Shown: positions 26,474 through 34,515 of the stretch, piece after piece | Position numbering within the stretch: position 1 is the stretch's first letter | Layout: each line of letters begins with the position of its first letter | Assembly: GCF_002812725.1 (NCBI RefSeq) | Contig: NZ_NMUN01000004.1 | Coordinates: forward strand, 806,001 to 870,000 | Length of the DNA stretch: 64,000 nt | Direction: 5' to 3' | From: Microbacterium sp. BR1 | GTDB lineage: Bacteria > Actinomycetota > Actinomycetes > Actinomycetales > Microbacteriaceae | Program-made: the position numbers and the translations under genes | Notes under the pieces: generated by a model | The model's database searches: none | What the model was told of the DNA's origin: nothing | Seen by the model: only the letters and a program-made list of their open reading frames with translations

Positions 26474-27363
26474 TGGCACAGAACCGCAGCATGCAGAACC
26501 TGCCTCGCGCGGGCCGCTGGGCCATCTATGTCGCTCTCGCGGTCGTTTTCGCGATCGCGTGCGCATTCCTGTCGAACTGGCAGTTCTCGCGCAATCAAGA
26601 GCGCTCCGCCGATCTGGCGCTGATCGAGTCCAACTACGACGCCGAGCCGGTGCCGGTGGCATCCGTGCTCTCCGGCACGACCGAGTTCGACCCCGGCACC
26701 GAGTGGTTGCCGGTCCTGCTCCAGGGACGGTACCTGCCCGACGAGCAGCTCCTCGCGCGAAACCGACCGCACGGCGGGACGAGCGCGTTCGAGGTGCTGA
26801 CGCCATTGCGGCTCGAGGACGGACGCATCTTCATCGTGAACCGGGGCTGGGTTCCGCCGGCTTCCGACAGCTCGGATCCCGCGGTCGTGCCCGCACCCCC
26901 GTCCGGTGAGGTCAGCGTGACCGTGCGTCTGCGTCCGGGCGAGCCGACGCCTGCGTCCGGTCGTGGTGCGCCGGAGGGGCAGGTGCCCGTGATCGACCTC
27001 CCCGCGATCGCCGAGCAGACCGGGGGCGAGACGATTACCGCCGCCTACGGTCTGATGATCTCCGAGGACCCCGCACCGGCCGAACGGCCGACGCCACTCA
27101 CTTCGCCGACCGAGGATCCCGGGCCTTACCTGTCGTACGCGATCCAGTGGATCCTCTTCGCCATCATGGGCTTCATCTTCATCGGGTATGTGATCAAGAC
27201 CGAGATCGCGCAGCGTCGCGAAGACCGCGCGGATATCGCGCGTGAGGATGCGGAACCGGATGCATCCGCTCCCCCGTCGCCCCGGACCCCGCGCGCTCCC
27301 GCCCGGCGACGCGACGCCGATTCCGATGCCGAGGACGCGATTCTCGACTCGGCCTCGCGCTGA
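26473..27363 (+). CDS. SURF1 family cytochrome oxidase biogenesis protein
   Basis: A 296-aa SURF1/Shy1-like protein aiding assembly of the heme-copper oxidase. The N-terminal helix (WAIYVALAVVFAIACAFLSNW) is followed by QFSRNQER. The outer loop contains VLLQGRYLPDEQLLARNRP and FIVNRGWVPP, both SURF1 signatures, and a second helix lies near residue 230. The ~50-residue C-terminal tail is acidic and unstructured. It fits with ctaA/ctaB elsewhere in the window. The ATG at 26473 overlaps the preceding stop. Confidence 0.88.
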   Translation: MAQNRSMQNLPRAGRWAIYVALAVVFAIACAFLSNWQFSRNQERSADLALIESNYDAEPVPVASVLSGTTEFDPGTEWLPVLLQGRYLPDEQLLARNRPHGGTSAFEVLTPLRLEDGRIFIVNRGWVPPASDSSDPAVVPAPPSGEVSVTVRLRPGEPTPASGRGAPEGQVPVIDLPAIAEQTGGETITAAYGLMISEDPAPAERPTPLTSPTEDPGPYLSYAIQWILFAIMGFIFIGYVIKTEIAQRREDRADIAREDAEPDASAPPSPRTPRAPARRRDADSDAEDAILDSASR

Positions 27364-27366
27364 GCG

Positions 27367-28965
27367 TCAGGCGAGCGAGACGAGGTCCGCGTATTCGCGG
27401 TTCCAGATGTCCTCGACCCCGTCGGGCAGGATCAGCACACGTTCGGGGTTGAGCGCCTCGACCGCTCCCTCGTCGTGCGACACGAGCACGACCGCGCCCT
27501 CGTAGTGCGAGAGGGCGCCGAGGATCTCTTCGCGCGAGGCGGGATCGAGGTTGTTCGTGGGCTCATCGAGCAGCAGCATGTTCGCGGATGAGACGACGAG
27601 CGTCGCGAGAGACAGGCGTGTCTTCTCACCACCCGACAGCACCCCCGCGGGCTTCAACACGTCGTCACCGGTGAAGAGGAAGGATCCGAGCACCTTGCGC
27701 GCCTCGGTCGCGGTGATGTCGGGCGCCGCCGACATCATGTTCTCGAGCACCGAACGGTTCACGTCGAGATTCTCGTGCTCCTGGGCGTAGTAGCCGATCT
27801 TCAGCCCGTGGCCGGGCTCCAGCTGTCCCGTGTCGGGCTTGTCGACACCCGCGAGAATTCGCAGCAGCGTGGTCTTGCCCGCGCCGTTGAAGCCGAGGAT
27901 GACGACCTTGGACCCTCTGTCGATGGCCAGATCGACATCCGTGAAGATCTCGAGCGAACCGTACGACTTGGAGAGCCCGGATGCCATGAGCGGCGTCTTG
28001 CCGCACGGCGCGGGTTTCGGGAAGCGGAGTTTCGCGACGCGCTCGACCTGACGGACCTCGTCGAGGCCGGACAGCATCTTCTCGGCACGGGCGACCATCT
28101 GATGCGCAGCCGCGGCCTTGGAGGCCTTCGCACCGAAGCGCGCGGCCTGGAGCTGCAGGGCCGTCGCCTTCTTCTCGACGTTGACGCGCTCCTTCTTGCG
28201 GCGCTCTTCGTCGGCCACCCGCTGGCGCAGGTAGTTCTTCCAGTTCATGTTGTAGACGTCGATGACCTGGCGGTTCGCGTCCAGGTAGAAGACTCGGTTG
28301 ACGGTCTCGCCCACGAGCTCGACGTCGTGGCTGATCACGATCAGCCCGCCCTTGTAGTTCTTGAGGAACTCGCGCAACCACACCACGCTGTCGGCGTCGA
28401 GGTGGTTCGTCGGCTCGTCGAGGATCATCGATTCGGCATCCGAGAACAGGATGCGCGCGAGCTCGATGCGGCGACGCTGACCGCCTGACAGGGTGCGCAG
28501 CGGCTGGTCGAGAATCCGGTCCGGCAGCGAGAGATTGTGCGAGATCGTCGCGGCTTCGGCCTCGGCCGTGTAGCCACCGAGAGCCTCGAAACGTTCGGTG
28601 AGCTGGCCGTACGTCTTCATCGCTCGGGCCGAGACATCCGGATCCTCGTCCGCCATCGCGAGCGTGGCTTCGTGCATGCCGATCGCGAGCGTGCCGAGGC
28701 CGCGGGCATCGAGGATGCGGGTGCGGGCGAGCATGTCGGGATCACCCGAGCGCGGGTCCTGCGGCAGATACCCGAGTTCGCCCGTCGACTCGACGCGTCC
28801 GTCCGCGGGCGGGAGATCGCCCGCGAGAACCTTGGTCAGCGTCGTCTTGCCCGCCCCGTTACGTCCCACGAGCCCGACTTTGTCGCCCGGAGAGACGCGG
28901 AAGGTGACGCCCGACATGAGGATTCGGGCGCCCACGCGGATCTCGAGATCGTGCACGGCGAGCAC
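27367..28965 (-). CDS. ABC-F family ATPase
   Basis: A 532-aa soluble protein with two ABC ATPase domains and no membrane domain. The first Walker A is GRNGAGKT (34-41), with signature LSGGQRRR and LDEPTNHLD. The second has GFNGAGKTT, LSGGEKTR and LDEPTNNLD. The linker of about 80 residues is rich in Arg/Lys/Ala (ERRKKERVNVEKKATALQLQ) and would reach into the ribosome. Either a translation factor (Uup/EttA-like) or an antibiotic-resistance ABC-F is possible. It starts with GTG at 28965; its 3' end converges on SURF1 with 3 nt between the stops. Confidence 0.9.
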   Translation of the reverse strand: MLAVHDLEIRVGARILMSGVTFRVSPGDKVGLVGRNGAGKTTLTKVLAGDLPPADGRVESTGELGYLPQDPRSGDPDMLARTRILDARGLGTLAIGMHEATLAMADEDPDVSARAMKTYGQLTERFEALGGYTAEAEAATISHNLSLPDRILDQPLRTLSGGQRRRIELARILFSDAESMILDEPTNHLDADSVVWLREFLKNYKGGLIVISHDVELVGETVNRVFYLDANRQVIDVYNMNWKNYLRQRVADEERRKKERVNVEKKATALQLQAARFGAKASKAAAAHQMVARAEKMLSGLDEVRQVERVAKLRFPKPAPCGKTPLMASGLSKSYGSLEIFTDVDLAIDRGSKVVILGFNGAGKTTLLRILAGVDKPDTGQLEPGHGLKIGYYAQEHENLDVNRSVLENMMSAAPDITATEARKVLGSFLFTGDDVLKPAGVLSGGEKTRLSLATLVVSSANMLLLDEPTNNLDPASREEILGALSHYEGAVVLVSHDEGAVEALNPERVLILPDGVEDIWNREYADLVSLA

Positions 28966-29024
28966 AGCGGATGTCCGTTCCGTCGGTGGGGTGGGTACAA
29001 AGGGGGCAGAGGTGCCAGCCCCCT

Positions 29025-29030
29025 AGTATA
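29025..29030 (-). promoter_or_regulatory. -10 box of the ABC-F gene
   Basis: TATACT on the minus strand, a near-consensus -10 giving a leader of about 50 nt before the GTG at 28965. A GGGGGC/GCCCCC hairpin (29002-29007 and 29018-29023) overlaps the expected start site. Confidence 0.4.
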
Positions 29031-29109
29031 AGTCGGGAGCGCGCACCCATCGCGATCGAGCACCACCGCCCAGACGACGAGAGTCACTGTCGCCCCGACG
29101 CGCCGTCGT

Positions 29110-29144
29110 CCTGTCGTTCCGTTGCACCCTGTCGTTCCGTTGCA
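29110..29144 (+). repeat. tandem 17-bp direct repeat before bioY
   Basis: CCTGTCGTTCCGTTGCA occurs exactly twice, at 29110-29126 and 29128-29144, with an 18-bp period. It ends just before the AAGGAG of bioY. Tandem exact copies here look like operator sites for a biotin regulator. No known BioQ/BirA consensus is evident. Confidence 0.6.
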
Positions 29145-29156
29145 TAAGGAGTCCTC

Positions 29157-29795
29157 ATGACCGCCGTCGCCCCCGCCGCTGGATCTCGCCGCGTCCTCGC
29201 CGACATCATCTCCCGTCCCTCGACCCGTGCGCGGGCATTCACGATGGACGCGGCCCTGGTATTGGCCGGCGTCGCCGTCGTCGCGCTGCTCGCGAAGGTG
29301 TCGTTCTACATCGGCCCGGTGCCGATAACGGGCCAGACGCTCGGAGTCATCCTGGTGGGCGCCGCCCTGGGCGCCCGGCGCGGTGCCGTGAGCTTGACGT
29401 CGTACATGCTGCTCGGCCTCGCGGGCCTGCCGATCTTCGCCGGGCCGATCGCGGGTCCCGCCTACGTGCTGGCTCCCTCGTTCGGGTTCATCGTCGGCTT
29501 CATCCCGGCGGCATTCGTCGCGGGATGGTTCGCTCAGCGCGCGTGGGACCGTCGTCCGGTCCTCGCATTCGTGGGATTCGTGGCGGCGAGCATCATCCCG
29601 TTCCTGATCGGTGTGCCGTACATGGCACTCATCCTGGCGACCGTCCTCGGTGCCGACGTGTCCGTCGGTTCGATCATGGGCGCGGGAGTGCTGCCGTTCA
29701 TCGTGCCCGGCCTGATCAAGGCGGCCTTCGCCGCGCTGCTGGTTCCCGCCGCGTGGATGCTCGTGCGCGCCGCGGATCGTCGCACGCGCGGCTGA
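29157..29795 (+). CDS. bioY: biotin transporter BioY (ECF S-component)
   Basis: A 212-aa membrane S-component of a biotin ECF transporter. It has six hydrophobic segments, with the BioY signatures GPVPITGQTLGVILVGAALG near residue 60 and GPIAGPAYVLAPSFGFIVGF in the middle. BioMN energy components are not adjacent. It could use shared ECF modules elsewhere or act alone. The ATG at 29157 follows AAGGAG. A tandem repeat immediately upstream suggests regulation by biotin. Confidence 0.92.
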   Translation: MTAVAPAAGSRRVLADIISRPSTRARAFTMDAALVLAGVAVVALLAKVSFYIGPVPITGQTLGVILVGAALGARRGAVSLTSYMLLGLAGLPIFAGPIAGPAYVLAPSFGFIVGFIPAAFVAGWFAQRAWDRRPVLAFVGFVAASIIPFLIGVPYMALILATVLGADVSVGSIMGAGVLPFIVPGLIKAAFAALLVPAAWMLVRAADRRTRG

Positions 29796-29819
29796 CGGCC
29801 CGTCCTCGCTGCCGGGCCA

Positions 29820-29848
29820 CCGTGTGCTCCGAGTGTTCGGAGACACGG
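29820..29848 (+). terminator. strong hairpin after bioY
   Basis: CCGTGT-g-CTCCGA, loop GTGT, TCGGAG-ACACGG is a 12-bp stem with one bulge, 25 nt past the bioY stop. No T tract is present. Confidence 0.55.
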
Positions 29849-29944
29849 CCGGGCGTGTCTGAGCATGTGAAGACTCTCATCTTTCGCGCTCGGTTTTGGC
29901 GTGATTTCGGTGCTTTTCGGGCGTTGGATGTCGGTGGTCGTCCG

Positions 29945-29950
29945 TAGAGT
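29945..29950 (+). promoter_or_regulatory. leaderless-type -10 box, DUF222 HNH gene
   Basis: TAGAGT on the plus strand, 7 nt before the ATG at 29958. Confidence 0.5.
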
Positions 29951-29951
29951 T

Positions 29952-29967
29952 TCGAACATGCATTCGA
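29952..29967. promoter_or_regulatory. LexA/SOS box overlapping the HNH start codon
   Basis: TCGAAC-ATGC-ATTCGA matches the actinobacterial SOS consensus TCGAAC-N4-GTTCGA at 11 of 12 fixed positions. It covers the predicted transcription start and the ATG. LexA bound here would block initiation directly. Confidence 0.6.
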
Positions 29968-31241
29968 ACATACGTGTCGCGTCCGGTGACGATGTCGATG
30001 TTGCCGCGCGTGATCTCGCGGTGCGGTTCGCAGAGGCGTCGCGGGCGGTGGCGCGGGCGCAGGCCGCGCAGGCGCGGGTGTTGGCGGATGCGGCCGGCCT
30101 CGGGATGCGCCGTGTTGCCGAGCTGGTGTCGGTCTCGTCGCGTGAGGCGGAGTTGCCGGTGCGGGCGTTGGCGGCGGAGTTGGGTGTCGCGGCGAACATG
30201 TCCGACCGGACGGTGCAACGCCGCATGAACGACGCCGCGACCCTTGCCGAGGCGTTTCCCGCGACGTTCGACGCGTGGGACGAAGGCCGTATCGGTGCGG
30301 GGCATGTTGCGGTGATCATGGAACACGGACTGCCGCTCACGGATGCCGAAGCGCGGGCCGTGTTCGAGCGCGAGGCGTTGGTCCGGGCGGAGGGAACCAC
30401 GCCCGGCCGTTTGGGGTCTGCGTTGGCGCGGCTCGCGGAATCGTTGCAGCCGAGGACGTTGACGGAGCGTCACCGGGAGGCGCGTGCGTCGCGGGGTGCG
30501 TGTGTGCGGGACCTCGGGGACGGGATGGCGGAGTTCAGCACCATCCAACCCGCCGTGCTGGCGCATGCGATGCACGACCGGATCACACAACAAGCGCGGG
30601 CGATCAAGAACGCCGACCCGACCGACGCCCGGACCCTGGATCAGATCCGTGCGGACCTCGTCGCGGACATGCTGCTCACCACCACACCGACCGTCGAAAC
30701 CGGGCCCGGGATGTCGGACGGGTTCGGTGGGCTGGGGGCGATCCGGGGGATCGTGAACGTCACCGTCCCCGCCCTCGCTCTGGCCGGGGTGACCGATGAA
30801 CCCGCCGAGCTCGCCGGGCGGTGCCCGATCGACCCCGCCACCGCCCGCCAGCTCGCGGGACACGCGACGGGGTGGGAACGGGTCCTCGCCGACCCGATCA
30901 CCGGATGCGTTCTCGCCGTCGACCGATACACACCGTCGGCGGACATGAAACGGTTCCTGCGCGCACGGGATCGGCACTGCCGGTTCCCCGGGTGCCGGCA
31001 ACCCGCACACCGATGCGACCGCGACCACACCCACGACTACGCATTGGGTGGCCCCACGGATGCCTGCAACCTCGCCTGCCTCTGCAAGAGACACCACACC
31101 CTGAAAGGCGAAACAGGCTGGACCGTCCGACAACTCGGCGGCGGAATCCTCGAATGGACCTCCCCGGGCGGCCACGTCTACATCGACAAACCACCACCCG
31201 CCGTCCACTTCACCCCCAACACCGACCCACCACCCTTCTGA
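29958..31241 (+). CDS. DUF222 / 13E12-type HNH endonuclease
   Basis: A 427-aa member of the REP13E12 family that is repeated in many actinobacterial genomes. The N-terminal ~300 residues are the alpha-helical DUF222 domain. The C-terminal HNH domain runs FLRARDRHCRFPGCRQPA, then CDRDHTHDYALGGPTDACNL and CLCKRHHTLK. It has the zinc-binding Cys pairs and the catalytic His. It is presumably a DNA endonuclease; its biological role is unknown. The ATG at 29958 is favoured over the longer frame because -10 and LexA sites end there. Known mycobacterial relatives belong to the DNA-damage regulon. Confidence 0.88.
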   Translation: MHSNIRVASGDDVDVAARDLAVRFAEASRAVARAQAAQARVLADAAGLGMRRVAELVSVSSREAELPVRALAAELGVAANMSDRTVQRRMNDAATLAEAFPATFDAWDEGRIGAGHVAVIMEHGLPLTDAEARAVFEREALVRAEGTTPGRLGSALARLAESLQPRTLTERHREARASRGACVRDLGDGMAEFSTIQPAVLAHAMHDRITQQARAIKNADPTDARTLDQIRADLVADMLLTTTPTVETGPGMSDGFGGLGAIRGIVNVTVPALALAGVTDEPAELAGRCPIDPATARQLAGHATGWERVLADPITGCVLAVDRYTPSADMKRFLRARDRHCRFPGCRQPAHRCDRDHTHDYALGGPTDACNLACLCKRHHTLKGETGWTVRQLGGGILEWTSPGGHVYIDKPPPAVHFTPNTDPPPF

Positions 31242-31300
31242 GAAGGGGATGTTCGACCGCGGACCCGTCCCGGCCCGAAGTTCCGTGTCGGCGCCACGTC

Positions 31301-31471
31301 CTAGCAGTCCGCGAGACGAAGCGCCCTCTCTGTGAAGTAACCGACCTCGCCGGTTGCGTCTTCGACCCCGATGACGAATTGGCCGGAAGGGGTAGCCCGA
31401 ACATCGACGACTGTGCCGCGTCCCCGGGTGGTGAGCACGTCGGCTCCTGGCGTGCGAATCGTCTTGCTCAT
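31301..31471 (-). CDS. small hypothetical protein (56 aa)
   Basis: Starts MSKTIRTPGADVLTTRGRG and ends TERALRLADC. It is a compact sequence with alternating beta-type segments (GTVVDVRATP, QFVIGVEDATGEVGYF) that could form a small SH3-like barrel. I do not recognise a family. Support for its being real: codon usage like the neighbours, and a near-perfect -10 AATAAT 6 nt before its ATG. It sits alone between the HNH gene and the MFS transporter. Confidence 0.55.
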   Translation of the reverse strand: MSKTIRTPGADVLTTRGRGTVVDVRATPSGQFVIGVEDATGEVGYFTERALRLADC

Positions 31472-31477
31472 GCTCCG

Positions 31478-31483
31478 ATTATT
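31478..31483 (-). promoter_or_regulatory. leaderless-type -10 box, 56-aa gene
   Basis: AATAAT on the minus strand, one base from TATAAT, 6 nt before the ATG at 31471. Confidence 0.5.
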
Positions 31484-31549
31484 CGGGTTTCCAACGACCG
31501 ACCGCCTCCCCCCTGAGACGGATACGAGCCGGAACTCGCGCGCACCCCG

Positions 31550-32962
31550 TTACCGGACGGGAGAGCCGACGGGGAGCGAGTCCTCGCCGGTTGTATCACG
31601 CGCGTCGAGACGCAACCCGGGAACCAGCGCGAACACCGCGATCCCCGCCGCCAACGCGAAGACCGCGGGAAACTCCCATCCCGTGCCCGACAGTCCGGTG
31701 AACACGAGTCCCATCACGGCGATGGTGACGGCAGCGCCCGTCGAATCCGATATCGACAGCGCCGACGAATTGAAGCCCTGGTTCCCCGGACTCGAGTAAG
31801 CCAGCGTGAGCACTGTGAGCCGCGAATAGACCAGACCGACCCCCGCACCCGATAACGTCCATCCGGCGATCAAGATGGCGGGGTGCGCGAACGTCACGGC
31901 GCAGACCGCAGCGGTGACCGTCGCGACCGTCAGCAGCGCGCTACCGATGAGCACGATTCGGCGATTTCCGATGCGATCACCGAAGCGCCCCTGGATATCG
32001 GCGCTGATAGCCCATGCGAGAGCGGCCGTCGTGAGCCCGAGCCCTGCCCACGTGGGCGAGAACCCGTAGCGGTCGATCATCAGATACGGCACATAGATCT
32101 CGGCGCCGAAGAGCGCCCCGGCGATCAGGCCGCGGAGCAGAATCACGCTGGGCAGGCCGCGTCCCGCACGAAGCGTCCGGGGCGGCAGAAGCGGACGTGC
32201 CGCGAAACCGATCGCCACGGCGGCGGCGATGGCGACGAACGGACTCGCGACCCCGAACCCGCCCGACATACCGAGCAGCAGCACTGATGCCGCAACCAGC
32301 AGCGCAAGACCGAGCCGCCGCAGGAAGCCGATGCGTGTCGGCTGCAGCGTTCGCAGATCCAGCGCATGCAGACGGAGGGCGACGGCCGTGAAGGCGAGGA
32401 CCGTCAAGATCGCGACACCGAAGAAGACCCAGCGCCAGTGCAGGTGCTCGGTCACGGCGCCGGCCAACAGCGGCCCGACCAGCGAGGGCACGACCCATGC
32501 TGCCGCGAACGCGGCGAACACCCGGCCGTGAATGGCAGGCGGGTAGATGCGGGCGACCACGACATAGAGCGCGACCGTCTGTCCCCCGGTTCCGAGTCCC
32601 TGCAGCAGACGCCCGACCACGAGCGTCTGCATGTTCGGCGCCACGCCCGCCACGATCAGGCCGATCAGAAACAGAGCGATAGAGGCGTAGAGGGCGGGTT
32701 TGGGCCCCGAACGATCCGACCACGCCCCGGTCACGACCATCCCGATCACCCCGGTCGCGAGAGTCCCCGCGAACGCCAAGGCGTACAGCGAGTCGCCGGA
32801 CAGGTCGTCACTGATGATCGGCATGACCGTCGTCATCGCGAGCGACTGGGTCGCCGCGAGGAAGATGAGCGCAACGGCGCCGAGGGTGACCCAGACGAGA
32901 CGGGGATGCCAGATCGAAGTCGGCTCTGCAGCGACCGGCGGGGTGGGGACCGCGCCGCTCAC
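31550..32962 (-). CDS. MFS transporter
   Basis: A 470-aa major facilitator with about 12-14 hydrophobic segments. The A-loop motif GAWSDRSGPKPAL follows TM2, and GRLLQGLGTGGQTVALYVV is the motif B/C region, as in drug:proton antiporters of the DHA2/EmrB-like group. The substrate is unknown. The GTG at 32962 overlaps the MalY-type gene's TGA as GTGA, so the two are co-translated. Confidence 0.88.
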   Translation of the reverse strand: MSGAVPTPPVAAEPTSIWHPRLVWVTLGAVALIFLAATQSLAMTTVMPIISDDLSGDSLYALAFAGTLATGVIGMVVTGAWSDRSGPKPALYASIALFLIGLIVAGVAPNMQTLVVGRLLQGLGTGGQTVALYVVVARIYPPAIHGRVFAAFAAAWVVPSLVGPLLAGAVTEHLHWRWVFFGVAILTVLAFTAVALRLHALDLRTLQPTRIGFLRRLGLALLVAASVLLLGMSGGFGVASPFVAIAAAVAIGFAARPLLPPRTLRAGRGLPSVILLRGLIAGALFGAEIYVPYLMIDRYGFSPTWAGLGLTTAALAWAISADIQGRFGDRIGNRRIVLIGSALLTVATVTAAVCAVTFAHPAILIAGWTLSGAGVGLVYSRLTVLTLAYSSPGNQGFNSSALSISDSTGAAVTIAVMGLVFTGLSGTGWEFPAVFALAAGIAVFALVPGLRLDARDTTGEDSLPVGSPVR

Positions 32963-34119
32963 CTCTCGATCAGAGCTCCGATCCTCTGGAGGGCCTCGGT
33001 GAGCACCGCGGGTGAGCAGCCGATGTTGATGCGCACGCGCCCTGCACCCTCCGCGCCGAACGCCCGTCCATAATGCAGGGCGACCTTCGCGTCACGCAGG
33101 ATCTTCACACCGGGATTCTCGCCCCACCCGAGCTCTGACAGGTCGACCCAGGCCAGATATCCGGCGGCCGGCATGTCATAGCGCGCGCCGGGCACGTACT
33201 CCCCCAGCAGCGCGGCGAGCAAGCGCCGGTTCTGGTCGATCGCCGCGAGCAGGCTATCCAACCAGGCATCGCTCTCGGGCTGGAATGCCGCCACGCCCGC
33301 GAGTGCCCCGAATAGACCCGTACGCCACTCGACCTCCTCCGGGAGTCCCCGAACGACGTCGAATCGCCGCGGATCGGTGGCAATCATGAGTGCGCATTTC
33401 AGCCCGGCGAGGTTGAACGCCTTGCTCGCGCTCGTCACCGCATAACCGACGCGGGCGGCGGCATCGGATGCGTCCAGGAACGGCGTGAAACCGATGCCCG
33501 GCTGGGTGAGCGGGGCGTGGATCTCATCGCTCACGACGATGGCTCCGGCCGCCTCGGCGATCTCGGCGAGGCGCGCGAGCGCTTCCCTCGAGTGGACTGT
33601 GCCAGTCGGGTTGTGCGGATTGCAGAGCAACACGGCCCGCGCCCCGTCGCGTAGTGCCGCCTCGATCCCGGCCAGGTCCAGCTCGAACCCCCCGTCGCGC
33701 TGCAGCAGCGGAACACGCTCGACCTCGCCACCGGCCTCGGGAATCGCCTCATAGAAAGGCGGGTACACCGGCGGTGTTACGATGACCCGGTCACCGGGCG
33801 AGATCGAGCGGCGCAGGATCTCGACGACACCCATGATCACGTCACCGGTCGAGCGAATAGCGTCGGGCGATACATCCCATCCGAATCTACGTGCGGCAAA
33901 GGCGGCGTACGCCTCGCGGATCCCCGAAGCCGGTGACGTGTACCCCGTGTCGCCCAGCTCCACCGCCCGCGAAAGCACCGCGGTGATTGCGGGAGCGAGC
34001 GCATAGTCCGTCTCGGCGACGAACATCGGCAGAACGTCGGCCGGGTAGCGGCGCCACTTGACGCTCGAACGCTCGCGCAACCGATCGAGGGGAAGCGCTT
34101 CGAGGGGCACGACGGTCAC
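32959..34119 (-). CDS. MalY/PatB-type PLP-dependent C-S lyase or aminotransferase
   Basis: A 386-aa fold-type I PLP enzyme of the MalY/PatB group (cystathionine beta-lyase-like). The substrate-side WRRYPADVLPMFVAETDY is typical. The cofactor contacts are CNPHNPTG (166-173) and VVSDEIH, and the Schiff-base Lys233 is in TSASKAFNLAG. The expected reaction is cleavage of cystathionine or cysteine conjugates to pyruvate, ammonia and a thiol. It lies between the Suf genes and an MFS gene. A separate promoter 6 nt before its GTG makes it independent of suf transcription. Confidence 0.85.
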   Translation of the reverse strand: MTVVPLEALPLDRLRERSSVKWRRYPADVLPMFVAETDYALAPAITAVLSRAVELGDTGYTSPASGIREAYAAFAARRFGWDVSPDAIRSTGDVIMGVVEILRRSISPGDRVIVTPPVYPPFYEAIPEAGGEVERVPLLQRDGGFELDLAGIEAALRDGARAVLLCNPHNPTGTVHSREALARLAEIAEAAGAIVVSDEIHAPLTQPGIGFTPFLDASDAAARVGYAVTSASKAFNLAGLKCALMIATDPRRFDVVRGLPEEVEWRTGLFGALAGVAAFQPESDAWLDSLLAAIDQNRRLLAALLGEYVPGARYDMPAAGYLAWVDLSELGWGENPGVKILRDAKVALHYGRAFGAEGAGRVRINIGCSPAVLTEALQRIGALIER

Positions 34120-34125
34120 CCTGAG

Positions 34126-34131
34126 AGCCTA
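34126..34131 (-). promoter_or_regulatory. leaderless-type -10 box, MalY-type gene
   Basis: TAGGCT on the minus strand, 6 nt before the GTG at 34119. Confidence 0.5.
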
Positions 34132-34176
34132 CCGACCGCGGCGCGGCGCGCCGTCAGGCGGCCGAGCGAGGTACGG

Positions 34177-34506
34177 CTAGATCGAGAACCCGAGGGCGCG
34201 CATCATGTCGCGTCCGTCGTCGGTGATCTTCTCGGGACCCCAGGGCGGCATCCACACCCAGTTGATCCGGAAGCGCTCGACCACATCGTCCAGGGCCTGC
34301 GCCGTCTGCTCTTCGAGCACATCGGTCAGCGGGCATCCGGCGCTCGTGAGCGTCATGTGGATCACCAGGGCGTCGTTCTCGTCGTCCCAGCCGAGGTCGT
34401 AGATCAGGCCGAGGTCGACCACATTGATCCCGAGTTCGGGATCCATGACGTCCTTGAGCGCCTCGGAGACCTCGTCGTACTTCTCGGGAGCGAGCGTCGC
34501 GGTCAT
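34177..34506 (-). CDS. sufT: metal-sulfur cluster assembly factor (SufT/DUF59)
   Basis: A 109-aa MIP18/DUF59 protein assisting Fe-S maturation. It has the family core MDPELGINVVDLGLIYDLGW, the conserved Cys in TSAGCPLTD, and the C-terminal WMPPWGPEKI. It is the last gene of the suf operon, 9 nt after sufC. Confidence 0.92.
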   Translation of the reverse strand: MTATLAPEKYDEVSEALKDVMDPELGINVVDLGLIYDLGWDDENDALVIHMTLTSAGCPLTDVLEEQTAQALDDVVERFRINWVWMPPWGPEKITDDGRDMMRALGFSI

Positions 34507-34515
34507 GGATATATC

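Noticed and set aside
29002..29023. GGGGGC/GCCCCC hairpin as an attenuator of the ABC-F gene
   Set aside because: It overlaps the position where transcription from the TATACT box would start, so the full hairpin would not be in the transcript.
32959..34119. MalY-type enzyme as a SufS cysteine desulfurase
   Set aside because: The PLP-lysine context (SASKAFNLAG) and N-terminal WRRYPADVLPMFVAETDY are MalY/PatB hallmarks, and no persulfide Cys loop of SufS is seen.
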